Source of the DNA: DASSUW01 sp963759375
GTDB taxonomy: Bacteria; Actinomycetota; Thermoleophilia; Solirubrobacterales; Solirubrobacteraceae
Assembly (NCBI GenBank): GCA_963759375.1
Contig: CAVWYY010000006.1
Location: forward strand, 558,001 to 622,000
Direction: 5' to 3'
Length of the DNA stretch: 64,000 bases
Under the pieces are notes generated by a model, which did no database searches, had not been told where the DNA came from, and worked only from the letters and a program-made list of their open reading frames with translations. This document shows positions 1 through 8,985 of this stretch, piece by piece. Within the stretch, counting starts at the first letter, position 1. Every line of letters begins with the position of its first letter. The translations under genes and the position numbers were made by a program.

Positions 1-371
1 ACCGCGTCGACGAACGCGTCGACGTCGGCCACGCGCTCCTTGAGCAGGTATCCCACGCCCTCGGCGGAGTCGCCGATCAGGTTGAGCGCGTAGCTCTCCT
101 CGTAGAACTGCGAGAGGACGAGTACCCCGGTGCCGGGCAGCCGCTCGCGGAGGGTCATGGCGGCCTGCAGGCCGTCGTCCTCGTGCCGCGGCGGCATCTG
201 GACATCGACGACCGCGACATCGGGGCGGTGCGCGAGCGTCTTGCGCAGGAAGTCGTCGGCATCGCCGGCGCGGGCCACGACGTCGAGCCCGGCGTCGTCG
301 AGCAGTCGCGCGACGCCTTCGCGCAATAACACATCGTCCTCGCCGATCACGATCCGCAGAGGCCGCTTCAC
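1..371 (-). CDS. NarL/FixJ-type response regulator, partial (C-terminus outside window)
   Basis: The visible part is a receiver domain of about 123 residues that starts at GTG 371 (VKRPLRIVIGEDDV). It has the acidic pair EDD near residue 11, the phospho-acceptor Asp in VVDVQMPP near residue 56, and the conserved Lys in LLKERV near residue 105. LLKERV is typical of NarL/LuxR-type regulators, so a LuxR helix-turn-helix is expected beyond the window edge. It lies 4 bp downstream of another receiver-domain gene on the same strand, so the two are probably co-transcribed. The sensor kinase is not visible. Confidence 0.85.
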   Translation of the reverse strand, partial: MKRPLRIVIGEDDVLLREGVARLLDDAGLDVVARAGDADDFLRKTLAHRPDVAVVDVQMPPRHEDDGLQAAMTLRERLPGTGVLVLSQFYEESYALNLIGDSAEGVGYLLKERVADVDAFVDA

Positions 372-375
372 GGCC

Positions 376-738
376 CTACGTTACTCCCGCGAGCAACTCG
401 TACAAGGGCGCGGTCGCGAGCTCGGTCTTGGGCACGAACCCGATCGCGCCCAGGTCGCGGGCGCGCGCGCCCGAGGCCGCGTCGCCGTCGGACGACGTGA
501 TCAGCACGCGCGGGGACCACGGCAGAGCGGCGATGCGGCGGGCGAGCTCGAGCCCGTCGCCGTCGGGCAGGCCGACATCGACGAGCGCGGCATCCGGCCG
601 CAGTTCCACGGCGGCCGCCTCGCCGTCGGCGAACGTGCCGGCCTCGCCGGTCACCCCGAGACCGAGCCCGCGGAGGAGATCCGCGGCCAGCCTGCGGAAC
701 GCGGCATCGTCGTCAATGACCAGTACGGAGCACTGCAT
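376..738 (-). CDS. Stand-alone response-regulator receiver protein
   Basis: A 120-residue protein (MQCSVLVIDDDAAFRRL) that consists of one CheY-like receiver domain. It has DDD at residues 9-11, the phospho-acceptor Asp in ALVDVGLPDGDG near residue 54, the Thr/Ser switch in VLITSS near 80, and Lys in FVPKTEL near 104. There is no output domain. The gene ends 4 bp before the next response regulator starts, so the two form an operon and may work as a relay. The ATG at 736-738 was chosen because upstream in-frame sequence would run into the divergent LysR gene. Confidence 0.82.
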   Translation of the reverse strand: MQCSVLVIDDDAAFRRLAADLLRGLGLGVTGEAGTFADGEAAAVELRPDAALVDVGLPDGDGLELARRIAALPWSPRVLITSSDGDAASGARARDLGAIGFVPKTELATAPLYELLAGVT

Positions 739-783
739 GGTCGTGATCCTGACGCAGTACCGGCGTACGCAAGGGAGGGAAAA

Positions 784-801
784 CCGGACATTCCTGTCCG
801 G
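784..801. promoter_or_regulatory. Inverted repeat between response regulator and LysR gene
   Basis: CCGGACA-TTCC-TGTCCGG is a perfect 7-bp inverted repeat with a 4-base centre. It sits in the 109-bp divergent gap, 46 bp upstream of the LysR start. LysR proteins commonly bind imperfect dyads in such divergent promoters, so this is a candidate operator. A transcript hairpin is the alternative. Confidence 0.4.
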
Positions 802-847
802 CACGGCGGTATGGCGCATCGGCACGCAGGCCGCCACAGTCCGCTTC

Positions 848-1765
848 ATGGAACTACGACACCTCAGGTACTTCGTGGCGGTCGCGGAGGAGCTCCACTT
901 CCGGCGTGCCGCGGAGCGCCTGTACGTGGCGCAGCCGGCGGTCAGCGAGCAGATCCGCAAGCTCGAGGCCGAGCTCGGCGTCCGGCTCTTCGACCGCACG
1001 CACCGCAGCGTCTTCCTCACCGAGCCAGGCAAGGCGCTGCTGACTGAGGCGCGTCGCGTGCTCCAGCTCGCCGACGCGGCGCAGCATGCCGCCCGCAGCG
1101 CCAGCGAGCGGAGCCGCTCGCGGCTGCGCGTCGGCTACGTGCCCGACGTCCTGCCGTCGAGCGTGCCCCGCGCCCTCCAACACCTCGCCGCCGCCGCTGC
1201 AGGCGTCGAGATCTCGCTGGAGACCGGGACGCCGCTCGGTCTCATCGCGGCCGTCCGCGAGGGGATGCTGGACGCCGCCGTCGTGTCGCTCCCCGCACCG
1301 ACGAAGGGGCTGACCGTCACGAGCCTCGGCTCGCAGCCGCTGGTCGCCGCACTGCCCGCGACGGCGGCGCGCGGGCTCGACGAGGGCGTCACGCTCGAGC
1401 ACCTCGATCCCGACCGGTTGATCGTCCTCCCCCGGGCGGCGAACCCGGCGCTGCACGACGCAGTCGTCTCGCTGTGCCGTAGCGCCGGGGTCGCGCCCGC
1501 GCTGGTCGACGCGGCCGAGCCGCGCGTGGAGGCGGTGCTGCTCGCGGTCGCCGCCGGCGGCGGCATCGCACTGCTCCCCGCGTCCGTCGGCGAGCGCTTC
1601 GCGGTGCCGGGCGTGCGGCTGGTCGAGCTGATCGCCGCCGAGCCGGCCCTGGAGTCGGCGGTCGTCACGCGCCCCGATGTCGAGCACCTGAGCACCCAGG
1701 CATTCCTGCGTGTCGTCTCGCGCAGTGGCAACTCCACTCCGGCGGCGCTCCGGCTCGCGGCATGA
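848..1765 (+). CDS. LysR-family transcriptional regulator
   Basis: A 305-residue protein of normal LysR length. Residues 1-60 form the winged helix-turn-helix (MELRHLRYFVAVAEELHFRRAAERL, continuing AQPAVSEQIRKLEAELG, LFDRT). Residues 90-295 look like the periplasmic-binding-like effector domain. ATG 848 fits the family start exactly; the open frame extends further upstream only as antisense to the response regulator. Its last 4 bases overlap the sigma-factor gene (ATGA), suggesting translational coupling. The inducer and targets cannot be read from the sequence. Confidence 0.9.
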   Translation: MELRHLRYFVAVAEELHFRRAAERLYVAQPAVSEQIRKLEAELGVRLFDRTHRSVFLTEPGKALLTEARRVLQLADAAQHAARSASERSRSRLRVGYVPDVLPSSVPRALQHLAAAAAGVEISLETGTPLGLIAAVREGMLDAAVVSLPAPTKGLTVTSLGSQPLVAALPATAARGLDEGVTLEHLDPDRLIVLPRAANPALHDAVVSLCRSAGVAPALVDAAEPRVEAVLLAVAAGGGIALLPASVGERFAVPGVRLVELIAAEPALESAVVTRPDVEHLSTQAFLRVVSRSGNSTPAALRLAA

Positions 1766-2517
1766 ACGACCGGCTCGCCGATCAGCAGCTGCGCCGGCGC
1801 GGTGACCCCCGCGCGCGCGCCGAGCTGGCCGCCCGCTATCTGCCGCTCGCCCGCGCGCTGGCGATGCGCTACCGGCACACCCGGGAGCCGATCGAGGATC
1901 TCGTGCAGACCGCGTCGCTCGGCCTGGTCAAGGCGATCGACCGCTGGGATCCCGACCGCGGGACCGCGTTCGCGAGCTACGCCGTTCCGACGATCCTCGG
2001 CGAGCTCCGGCGTCACTTCCGCGACAGCACGTGGATGATCAAGCCACCGCGCTCGACCCAGGAGGCCGCGCTACGGGTCTCGCGCACGCGCGACGAGCTC
2101 TGGGGCGCGCTCGGCCGTGAGCCGTCGGTGCGCGAGCTCGCGACGGCACTCGAGTACAGCCCGGAGGCCGTCGTCGACGCGATTGCCGCGTCCGAGGGCC
2201 AGAGCGCGCTGTCGCTCGACGCGCCGGTCGGCGATCCGAACGACGGCGTCACGCACGTCGACCTGTTGGGCCGCGCCGACGAGGCGTTCGCCGTCGCCGA
2301 GGCGCGGGTGCTGGCCGGCGACCTTGTCAGGGTGCTCGACCGCCGCGCGCGCGAGGTCCTGCGGCTGCGGTTCGAGCGCGACCTCCACCAACGCGAGATC
2401 GGGGAGCTGATCGGCGTCTCGCAGATCCACGTCTCGCGCATCCTGCGCGACGCGCTCGCCACGCTGCACGACCATGCGACCGGCATCGCGCCCGCACATC
2501 GCGCTGCCGCGGCATGA
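1762..2517 (+). CDS. SigB/SigF-family RNA polymerase sigma factor
   Basis: A 251-residue group 3 sigma-70 factor. Region 2 is clear at about residues 40-85 (EPIEDLVQTASLGLVKAIDRW, then TAFASYAVPTILGELRRHFRDSTW). Region 3 follows (LGREPSVRELA), and region 4 lies at about 190-240 (VLRLRFERDLHQREIGELIGVSQIHVSRILRDAL). It closely resembles the sigma factor at 34168, so the two are paralogs of the general-stress type, normally held by an RsbW-like anti-sigma. No anti-sigma gene is adjacent; the nearest candidate in the window is at 52456. Its start overlaps the LysR stop by 4 bp. Confidence 0.9.
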   Translation: MNDRLADQQLRRRGDPRARAELAARYLPLARALAMRYRHTREPIEDLVQTASLGLVKAIDRWDPDRGTAFASYAVPTILGELRRHFRDSTWMIKPPRSTQEAALRVSRTRDELWGALGREPSVRELATALEYSPEAVVDAIAASEGQSALSLDAPVGDPNDGVTHVDLLGRADEAFAVAEARVLAGDLVRVLDRRAREVLRLRFERDLHQREIGELIGVSQIHVSRILRDALATLHDHATGIAPAHRAAAA

Positions 2518-5134
2518 CGCGCTGACCGCCGGAACGCTCGAGCAGCTGCGGCCGGCCACGCGCCTCTCGCTGTGGCGACTGCCGCGGGCGCGGTCGCTGC
2601 TCGCCCTCGGCGTGCTCGGCGTGCTCGGCGCGGTGGTGGCGGCGTTCGCGGCGGTCTACACGGAGCTGCTCTCGTTCCGCGAGCTCGGGCACGAGCAGGT
2701 GCTCTGGACCACGCTGCGGTGGAAGGTCCTCGCCCACGGGCTCCCCGGCTTCGGCACCGCGGCGTTCGTCGTTCTCAACCTCGCGATCGCCGAGCGTCGT
2801 CTGGGTGCGGCCGCGCAGCTGCGGCCGTACCGCCGGCTCGCCTACCCCCTGGCCGCCGTCGTCGCCGGCGTGATCGCCGCCGAGTGGCGGAGCCACGGCG
2901 TCTGGCCGCTGCTGGCGCTGTGGTCCGCGCGGGGCGACTTCGGCACGCGCGACCCGCTGTTCCACCGCGACGTGGGGTTCTTCGTCTTCTCGCTGCCGCT
3001 CTACCAGCAGGTGGCCCGGTGGGCGCTCGAGGCCATCGTGATGACGGCGGCCGCCACCGTCGCCGCCTATCTCGCGGCCGGGGCCCTGCCGCGCGCCCGC
3101 GCGCACCTGCTCGTGCTCGCCTCCCTCGCGCTCGTGGTCATGGCGTGGCGCTGCCGGCTCGACCAGTTCGCGCTCGTGGTCCCCCACGATGCCTCGGTGG
3201 TCCCCGGCGCGTCGTACGCCGACGTGCAGGTCCGTCTCCCCGTGCGCCGTGTCCTCGTGCTCGTGTGCCTCGGCGGCGCGGCGTTGTGCGTGTACGCCGC
3301 GGCCCGGGGACTGACCCGCGGCCCGACACTCGTCGTCGCCGCCCTGGCCGCCGCCGCGATACTCGCGCAGAGCGCGCTGCCCGCGGCGATCGAGCGCTTC
3401 CACGTGCAGCCACAACAGCTCGCGCGTGAGCGGCCGTACCTCACGGACGCGATCGCGGCGACGCGCCGGGCGTTCGCGCTCGACGCCGTCGACGTGCGCG
3501 AGCTGCCCGACGGCGACCGGCTGTCGATGTCCGACCTCGAGGCCAACCGGCGCACCGTCGGCAACGTCTCGCTCTGGGACGCCGCGGTGCTGCGGCCCAT
3601 GCTCGACGATCAGGAGTCGATCGGCGGCTACTACCGCTTTCCGCGCCTGACGGTCGACCGCTACGACATCGACGGCGAGCCGCGACTGCTCGCGGTGGCC
3701 GCCCGCGAGCTCGACCGCTCGCGGCTGGGCCCCGGCGCACGATCGTGGGCGAACGACCGGTTCGCGTACACGCACGGCTACGGCGCGGTCGCCGTGTCGG
3801 TGGGCGCGGTGGATCGTGACGGCCAGGCGCGCTTCGTACAGCGCGAGTTCGCCTCGGGCCCGCTCGCGCTGCGCGAGCCGCGCATCTACTACGGCCGGCA
3901 GCCCGGCCGCGACCCCCCGTACGTGATCGCCACGAGCGGGCGCGGCGAGATCGACCGCCCGGCTCCCGGCTCGCGGGCGCCCGACTACCACTACGACGGG
4001 GTGGGCGGCATCCAGCTCTCCAGCCCGCTGCGCCGGCTCGCGTTCGCGGCGCGCTTCGGCGACCTCAAGCTGCTGCTCACCGAGACGGTCACCGGCCGGT
4101 CGCGCATCATGCTCGATCGCGACGCGCGCGATCGCGTCCGCACGCTGGCGCCGTTCCTGCGCTGGGACGCCGAGCCGCAGACCACGATCGTCGACGGCCG
4201 CGTGCAGTACCTGCTGCACGGCTACACCACGAGCACCCACTATCCGTACTCGGCGCTCGTGCGCATGGGACCGACGCGGGTCAACTACGCGCGCGCTTCG
4301 GTCCAGGCGACGGTCGACGCATTCAGCGGCCGCGTGCGGCTCTACGCGGTCGACCCCGCGGACCCGCTCCTGCGGGCGTGGGCGGGCGTGTACCCGGATC
4401 TGTTCCTCCCGGCGGCACGGATGCCCGACGGAGTACGTGCGCACCTGCGCTATCCGAAGCCGCTGTTCAAACTGCAGGCGCGGGCATACGCCCGATACCA
4501 CGCGAACGACGCCACGGCGTTCTGGAACGGCGCCGACGCGTGGCAGCTGCCGCTCCAGCTGGCCGGGCCGGTCGAGGACGCCGGCGAGATCCAGTTCCCC
4601 GACCCGCGCGGGAGCGTCGAGCGCGACGAGCGCGGGGACGACGAGCCCGCGCCGCGCTGGCACATGCGTCCCGCGTACACGTTCGCGCGCCTGCCCGGCC
4701 GGACGCGGGAGCGGCTGATGCTCGTCACGCCGTTCACGCCGCGCGGCCGCGAGAACCTCTCGGCCTACCTCTCCGGCTGGATCGACGCCGGCGGGACGCC
4801 GCGGCTGTCGGTGCTCAGCCTCCCCCGCGACCGGCTCGTGATCGGCCCGACGCAGGCGACGCGGCGGATCCTCGCGAGCCCGGCGGTGAGCCGGCGGCTC
4901 GAGCTGCTCAACCGCGAGTCACGCGACCTCGGGCACGGCTCCGTCAACCGGACGATCCTCGGCGACGCGCGCTCGATCCCGATCGGCGACACGCTCGTGC
5001 ACGTGCAGCCGATCTACCTGGTGGCGGGCGGCAGCGGCGTGCCGCGGATGCAGCTCGTCACCGTGCTCGTGGACGGGCGGGTGGGCTACGGCCGAACGCT
5101 CCGCCGCGCCCTGCGCCGCGCGGTCGCGCCGTAG
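2474..5134 (+). CDS. UPF0182 family membrane protein
   Basis: An 886-residue protein of the usual UPF0182 (COG1615) architecture. The N-terminal ~310 residues carry about seven hydrophobic segments, and a large soluble C-terminal part follows. The family hallmark block lies near residues 600-640: VNYARASVQATVDAFSGRV, then LYAVDPADPLLRAWAGVYP. The function of the family is unknown. The ATG used lies 44 bp inside the sigma-factor gene; a later non-ATG start is possible. The 3' end overlaps the convergent antiporter-like gene by 77 bp. Confidence 0.9.
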   Translation: MRPASRPHIALPRHDALTAGTLEQLRPATRLSLWRLPRARSLLALGVLGVLGAVVAAFAAVYTELLSFRELGHEQVLWTTLRWKVLAHGLPGFGTAAFVVLNLAIAERRLGAAAQLRPYRRLAYPLAAVVAGVIAAEWRSHGVWPLLALWSARGDFGTRDPLFHRDVGFFVFSLPLYQQVARWALEAIVMTAAATVAAYLAAGALPRARAHLLVLASLALVVMAWRCRLDQFALVVPHDASVVPGASYADVQVRLPVRRVLVLVCLGGAALCVYAAARGLTRGPTLVVAALAAAAILAQSALPAAIERFHVQPQQLARERPYLTDAIAATRRAFALDAVDVRELPDGDRLSMSDLEANRRTVGNVSLWDAAVLRPMLDDQESIGGYYRFPRLTVDRYDIDGEPRLLAVAARELDRSRLGPGARSWANDRFAYTHGYGAVAVSVGAVDRDGQARFVQREFASGPLALREPRIYYGRQPGRDPPYVIATSGRGEIDRPAPGSRAPDYHYDGVGGIQLSSPLRRLAFAARFGDLKLLLTETVTGRSRIMLDRDARDRVRTLAPFLRWDAEPQTTIVDGRVQYLLHGYTTSTHYPYSALVRMGPTRVNYARASVQATVDAFSGRVRLYAVDPADPLLRAWAGVYPDLFLPAARMPDGVRAHLRYPKPLFKLQARAYARYHANDATAFWNGADAWQLPLQLAGPVEDAGEIQFPDPRGSVERDERGDDEPAPRWHMRPAYTFARLPGRTRERLMLVTPFTPRGRENLSAYLSGWIDAGGTPRLSVLSLPRDRLVIGPTQATRRILASPAVSRRLELLNRESRDLGHGSVNRTILGDARSIPIGDTLVHVQPIYLVAGGSGVPRMQLVTVLVDGRVGYGRTLRRALRRAVAP

Positions 5135-6293
5135 GCAGCAGCGCCGCCACGAGCGAGGGCAGGTGCCGCCGCTCGGCGGCCAGCACGTCGATCGCCAGTG
5201 CCATGAACACCAAGGCGAGGACGGCGCGCGTGAAGACGGCGGCCAGCAGGAACTGCAGCGAGAACAGCGCGAACATGATCGCGGCGTCGCCCCTGCTGAG
5301 CCGCAGGCCGACGAGCGCGGCGACGGCGTACAGCGCGACGGCGATCGACAGGAACAGCTCGACCCGCTCGCGACCCGCCAGCGGCAGCGGCCCGGTCCCT
5401 GCTCCGACGAGGTAGGCGATCGGCAGCGTCCCATCGCGAGCGTGTACTGGCTCACCGCTCCCGCGAGCAGCACCGCCGCGCTCTCGCCGCCGCGGCCGTG
5501 CGTCAGCAGCACGGACGCCACGACCAGCTCGGGCACCTCGGTGGCGATCGGCACCACCCACTGCAGCAGCAGGTACGGGCTGATCCCGACGAGCGCGCCG
5601 CTGCCGAGGACGGCGTCGCCGAACGGCACAGCGGTGAGCAGGATCACCGTGGCGGCGAACAGCATGAGGACGCCGCACCCAGCGGCGCCGCTGGTCGGCC
5701 GGCAGCTCCGCGAGCGCAGCGGCGACGCCGACGGGCTCGGACGCCTCCGTCCCCGACGCGCCGGCGCGTCGCAGGTAGAGGCCGTACAGCGAGACGAGCA
5801 CGAGCGCGTCGAGCAGCGTCAGCCGCCCGGTGAACACGCAGCGCAGCGCCCACAGGGCGGCGAGCGCGAGGATCGCGAGCTCGACTCGCTGGGCGGGCGC
5901 CAGGGCGATCGGGCCGACCCGGCCGGGGCGCCAGCGGGGCGGCAGCGCCGCCACCGCGGCCGGCAGCGCGACGCACACGCCGAGCAGCAGCCGGCTCGCG
6001 CCGGTCAGGTTCGCGGTCACGTAGTCCGCCCGGCCGGTGAACGCGAAGTGCACCTCGACGATGTACTCCGGGAGGATCGCGACGAAGGCGACGGCGGCCA
6101 CCACGGCGCCGCGCGCGACGTCCACCTGCGCCGCCTCGCACGCCCACGCGAGCATGAACGCGGCCGTCACGACAGCGGCGCCGTAGGCGACGAGCTGAAG
6201 CGGGTAGGCGATCGGCCCGCCGGAGAGCCGCACAAAGAGGCCGGGGACCGTCCCGGCGGCGGTCGCGGCGAGCCGCTGCTGCCAGGGCGTCAC
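5058..6293 (-). CDS. Cation/Ca2+ antiporter-like membrane protein, two compensating frameshifts
   Basis: Read with two frame corrections this is one polytopic protein of about 410 residues. It has two related halves: ILPEYIVEVHFAFTG in the first and ATEVPELVVASVLL in the second. These match the position of the paired alpha-repeat motifs of CaCA-type exchangers, so ion exchange is the best guess. The frame changes near 5680 (an extra G in CTGGGTGC on the coding strand) and returns near 5431 (a missing G in ATGGGACG). GTG 6293 overlaps the upstream stop (GTGA). The C-terminus overlaps UPF0182. The shifts look like homopolymer errors. Confidence 0.65.
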   Translation of the reverse strand: MTPWQQRLAATAAGTVPGLFVRLSGGPIAYPLQLVAYGAAVVTAAFMLAWACEAAQVDVARGAVVAAVAFVAILPEYIVEVHFAFTGRADYVTANLTGASRLLLGVCVALPAAVAALPPRWRPGRVGPIALAPAQRVELAILALAALWALRCVFTGRLTLLDALVLVSLYGLYLRRAGASGTEASEPVGVAAALAELPADQRRRWVRRPHAVRRHGDPAHRCAVRRRRPRQRRARRDQPVPAAAVGGADRHRGARAGRGVRAADARPRRRERGGAARGSGEPVHARDGTLPIAYLVGAGTGPLPLAGRERVELFLSIAVALYAVAALVGLRLSRGDAAIMFALFSLQFLLAAVFTRAVLALVFMALAIDVLAAERRHLPSLVAALLPTARPRGAGRGGAFGRSPPARPRAR

Positions 6294-6757
6294 CCGAGCT
6301 CGACGAGGAGGAGTAGCAACAGGGCGAGGAAACCGATCGCCACGAGCCACGTCGTCCAGAACGCCATCCGCGCGCCGAGGGCGAGCATCGTGTAGGTCGG
6401 CGACGGGCCGCCATGCGCCACCGGCGCCGGGCCGGCCATCGGGTTCACGGCGAGGAGCCGGTGCTCCACGGCGAACGCGAACACCCCGTGCAGCGCGTCG
6501 TCGACCGCCGCCTCGCGGCGCGCGCTGAGGCCGCCGCGGTGCAGGTCGTCGAGCATCGCGGTCAGGTGCCGCGGGCGGATGCTGCGCACTGGCATCGTCC
6601 CGAGCTCGGCGTTGACGTGGCCAAGTGCGGACCGCAGCTCACGGTCCGCACCCGCATCCGTCTCCGCCAGGAACTCGGCGATCACCGAGCCGAGGCTCGC
6701 GTCGCCGGTGAGCGGCGACAGCGGCCGGCCGTCGGCCGGCCGCTGCGTCGGTTCCAT
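6290..6757 (-). CDS. Integrase core-binding-like domain fused to a C-terminal membrane helix
   Basis: A 155-residue protein. Residues 20-105 resemble the SAM-like core-binding domain of tyrosine recombinases: ELGTMPVRSIRPRHLTAMLDD, then LSARREAAVDDALHGVFAFA and HRLLAVNPM. The catalytic domain (R...HxxR...Y) is absent. A single transmembrane helix (AFWTTWLVAIGFLALLLLLL) ends the protein instead. It is the middle gene of a tight three-gene operon with a secreted helical protein upstream and the antiporter-like gene downstream. It is probably a domesticated or convergent helical domain, not an active recombinase. Confidence 0.6.
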   Translation of the reverse strand: MEPTQRPADGRPLSPLTGDASLGSVIAEFLAETDAGADRELRSALGHVNAELGTMPVRSIRPRHLTAMLDDLHRGGLSARREAAVDDALHGVFAFAVEHRLLAVNPMAGPAPVAHGGPSPTYTMLALGARMAFWTTWLVAIGFLALLLLLLVELG

Positions 6758-6760
6758 CGC

Positions 6761-7577
6761 TCAGTCCTCGGTCGGGACCGGCGGCCAGTGGGTGTTCACG
6801 AACGCCTTGCTGGCGTCGACCTGGCGCTCGGCCGCGTTGAGCACGCGGCGCCCGCCGGCCGTGAGGTCGGTGGCGTCGCTCATGAGTCCCTCGATCGCCT
6901 GCAGCTCGTCGTCGAACTGCGGGATCAGGGTGGGCATCAGGACGTCGAACGTCGGCGGTGCCGCGTCCTCCTCCTGGCTCGCCCGCGCGCGCACGCGACC
7001 TTCCTCGGCCTCGGGTGGCACGGGCGGCGCCACGCTGAGGATGTAGCTCATCGCGCTGTCACGCCGATCGTTGGCGAGATTCAGCGTCGTCGCGAGTGCA
7101 TTGAGCCCGGTGCCGTGCGCGCCGTCGATCAGCTGACCGACCTCCGCCGCCACGTCGTGATGCAGCTCGAGCACGCGCATCGCGGTCTCCGGCGGCGACG
7201 CGTACGTCGGCCCGACCGGCGCGTCCCCGGCCTTGCGGGCGCGGGGCCGGAGCCTGTCCTCCGTCGCCGGCGGCGGCGGAGCCGTCCGGATCACGTACTT
7301 CGCGCCGCGCCAGGAGGCCGCCAGCTGGCGACGGACCACCTTGAACGTCACGGCCGCCTCGTCGATCTTGCCGTGCTCGGCCTTGCGCGTGGCGCGGTTG
7401 AGTGCACGCTCGGCGCGGGCGACGCGGACGCGCACGAGCGTGGGGTAGGTGAGCTCTACCACGTCGGCTGCCGGACGCCCGGGCCTGCGACGGGGCGGCC
7501 GCACCGGCTGCGCCGGGCGCCGCCGCGACGATGCCCAGCGCGAGCGCGAGCGGTACGACAGCTCGTTTGGTACGCAT
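6761..7577 (-). CDS. Secreted helical protein of unknown function, one frameshift
   Basis: It starts at ATG 7577 with a clear Sec signal peptide (MRTKRAVVPLALALGIVAAA, cleavage near AGAAAPSQ). The frame then changes between about 7470 and 7500, and the remainder continues in another frame (ADVVELTYPTLVRVRVARAE) to the stop at 6761, giving about 270 residues. The mature part is charged and mostly helical, with Pro-rich spacers (RTAPPPPATED, SVAPPVPPEAEEG). I recognise no family. It lies 3 bp upstream of the integrase-domain membrane protein, so a surface-linked function for the three-gene operon is plausible. Confidence 0.55.
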
Positions 7578-7734
7578 GGAGCGGGACTCCTTCGTCGGGG
7601 GAACCATCGGCGCCACGCTAGGCCGCGGCCGGTGGCGATCAGGGCGCTCCGGAGTGCCTTCGGAGGCAACGCCGATCCGCCGAGCGGCGATAGCGATTGG
7701 ACCGCGCGCGCGCAGGGCGCACGATGGACCGACG

Positions 7735-8985
7735 ATGTTCAGCTTCCTCCGCGACACCTGGGAGGTCACGCACGGCCGTGCCCCCACGCTGTTCATGAGC
7801 TTCTTCGCCTACGTCTGGGTGCTGTGGACGGCGAAGGCCCTCGCCGCGCGGCGCTACCGGCCGAGCACGTACCGGGACCGTGATCGGCGCACGTCGGTGA
7901 TCGTGCCGGTCTACAACGAGTCCGAGGCGCTGTTCCGGCGCTGTCTCGCCAGCGTCGTCGCGAACCGGCCGACCGAGCTGATCGCGGTCGTCGACGGCGG
8001 CGATCCGGAGCTCGCCGCGATCGCGGCCGACTACTGCGACCACGTGCTGCGCCTGCCCAAGTCCGGCAAGCGCACCGCCGTCGCCGCCGGCCTGCGGGCC
8101 AGCGACCCGACGACCGACGTGGTGGTCGTGCTGGACTCCGACACTGTGTGGCGTCCGGGATCGCTCCGGGAGATGCTGCGACCGTTCGCCGACCCGCGGG
8201 TCGGCGGCGTCACGCCACGCCAGGCGATCTTCGACGCGGGACACAACCGCGTGCGCCGGCTGGCCGACTGGATGGAGGACATCCGCTACCACCTGACCGT
8301 CCCGGCGCAGTCGGTGTTCGGCCAGGTCGGCTGTCTGGCCGGGCGCACGATCGCCTACCGGCGCGCCGCCTTCGAGCCGGCGATCGAGCGCGCCGTCCGC
8401 CAGACCGTCTTCGGCGTGCCGCAGCACGTGGGTGACGACCGGGTGCTGACGAACGAGCTGCTGCGCAGCGGCTGGCGGACGGTCTACCAGGCCACGGCGC
8501 TCGTGGAGACCGACGCGCCGTCGGACTGGCCCACGTTCTGGCGCCAGCAGCTGCGCTGGGGCCGCTCGAGCCAGCGCGAGACGCTGCTGAGTCTTCCGTG
8601 GCTGTGGCGCCGGCCGGTCGCCTTCGCCTGCTTCACGACCGACATCATCACCCCGTTCGCGCTCTACGCGGTCCTCGCCTTCGCGATCGCGCACGTCATG
8701 AGCGGGGACGCCGGGGCGACCGGACTGCCGCTGGCGATCGAGCTGCCGCTGGGCTACCTCGGCATGCTCGCCAGCATCGGCGTCCGGCAGGCCGCCCACG
8801 TGCGCCGTGTGCCGGGCGACCTCGCGCGGCTGCCGCTGTTCGTCCTCCAGATCACCTTCGTCCTGGTCCCGATCCGGGTCGCCGCGTTCGCGACAATGTT
8901 CCATCAGGGCTGGAGCTCGCGAAGCGAGCGCCCGGCCGTCGCGCCCGCGCCGGCCGGCCTGCTCTCCGGGGAGTCCGCACCGTGA
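7735..8985 (+). CDS. Processive family 2 glycosyltransferase (membrane)
   Basis: A 416-residue hyaluronan/chitin-synthase-like GT2. A membrane helix at about residues 20-40 precedes the catalytic domain. The domain has SVIVPVYNE near 56, AVVDGGD, the DxD equivalent in VVLDSDTVW, GDDRVL as the base motif, and QQLRWGRSS (QxxRW, typical of processive enzymes). Three or four C-terminal helices follow. It should polymerise a surface polysaccharide from a nucleotide sugar. ATG 7735 begins at MFSFLRDTW; the frame remains open upstream but without family sequence. Its stop overlaps the GTG of the lysyl oxidase gene. Confidence 0.85.
   Translation: MFSFLRDTWEVTHGRAPTLFMSFFAYVWVLWTAKALAARRYRPSTYRDRDRRTSVIVPVYNESEALFRRCLASVVANRPTELIAVVDGGDPELAAIAADYCDHVLRLPKSGKRTAVAAGLRASDPTTDVVVVLDSDTVWRPGSLREMLRPFADPRVGGVTPRQAIFDAGHNRVRRLADWMEDIRYHLTVPAQSVFGQVGCLAGRTIAYRRAAFEPAIERAVRQTVFGVPQHVGDDRVLTNELLRSGWRTVYQATALVETDAPSDWPTFWRQQLRWGRSSQRETLLSLPWLWRRPVAFACFTTDIITPFALYAVLAFAIAHVMSGDAGATGLPLAIELPLGYLGMLASIGVRQAAHVRRVPGDLARLPLFVLQITFVLVPIRVAAFATMFHQGWSSRSERPAVAPAPAGLLSGESAP

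Noticed and set aside
6290..6757. Integrase-containing mobile island
   Set aside because: The catalytic recombinase domain is missing, and no attachment-site repeats, tRNA or phage genes are nearby.
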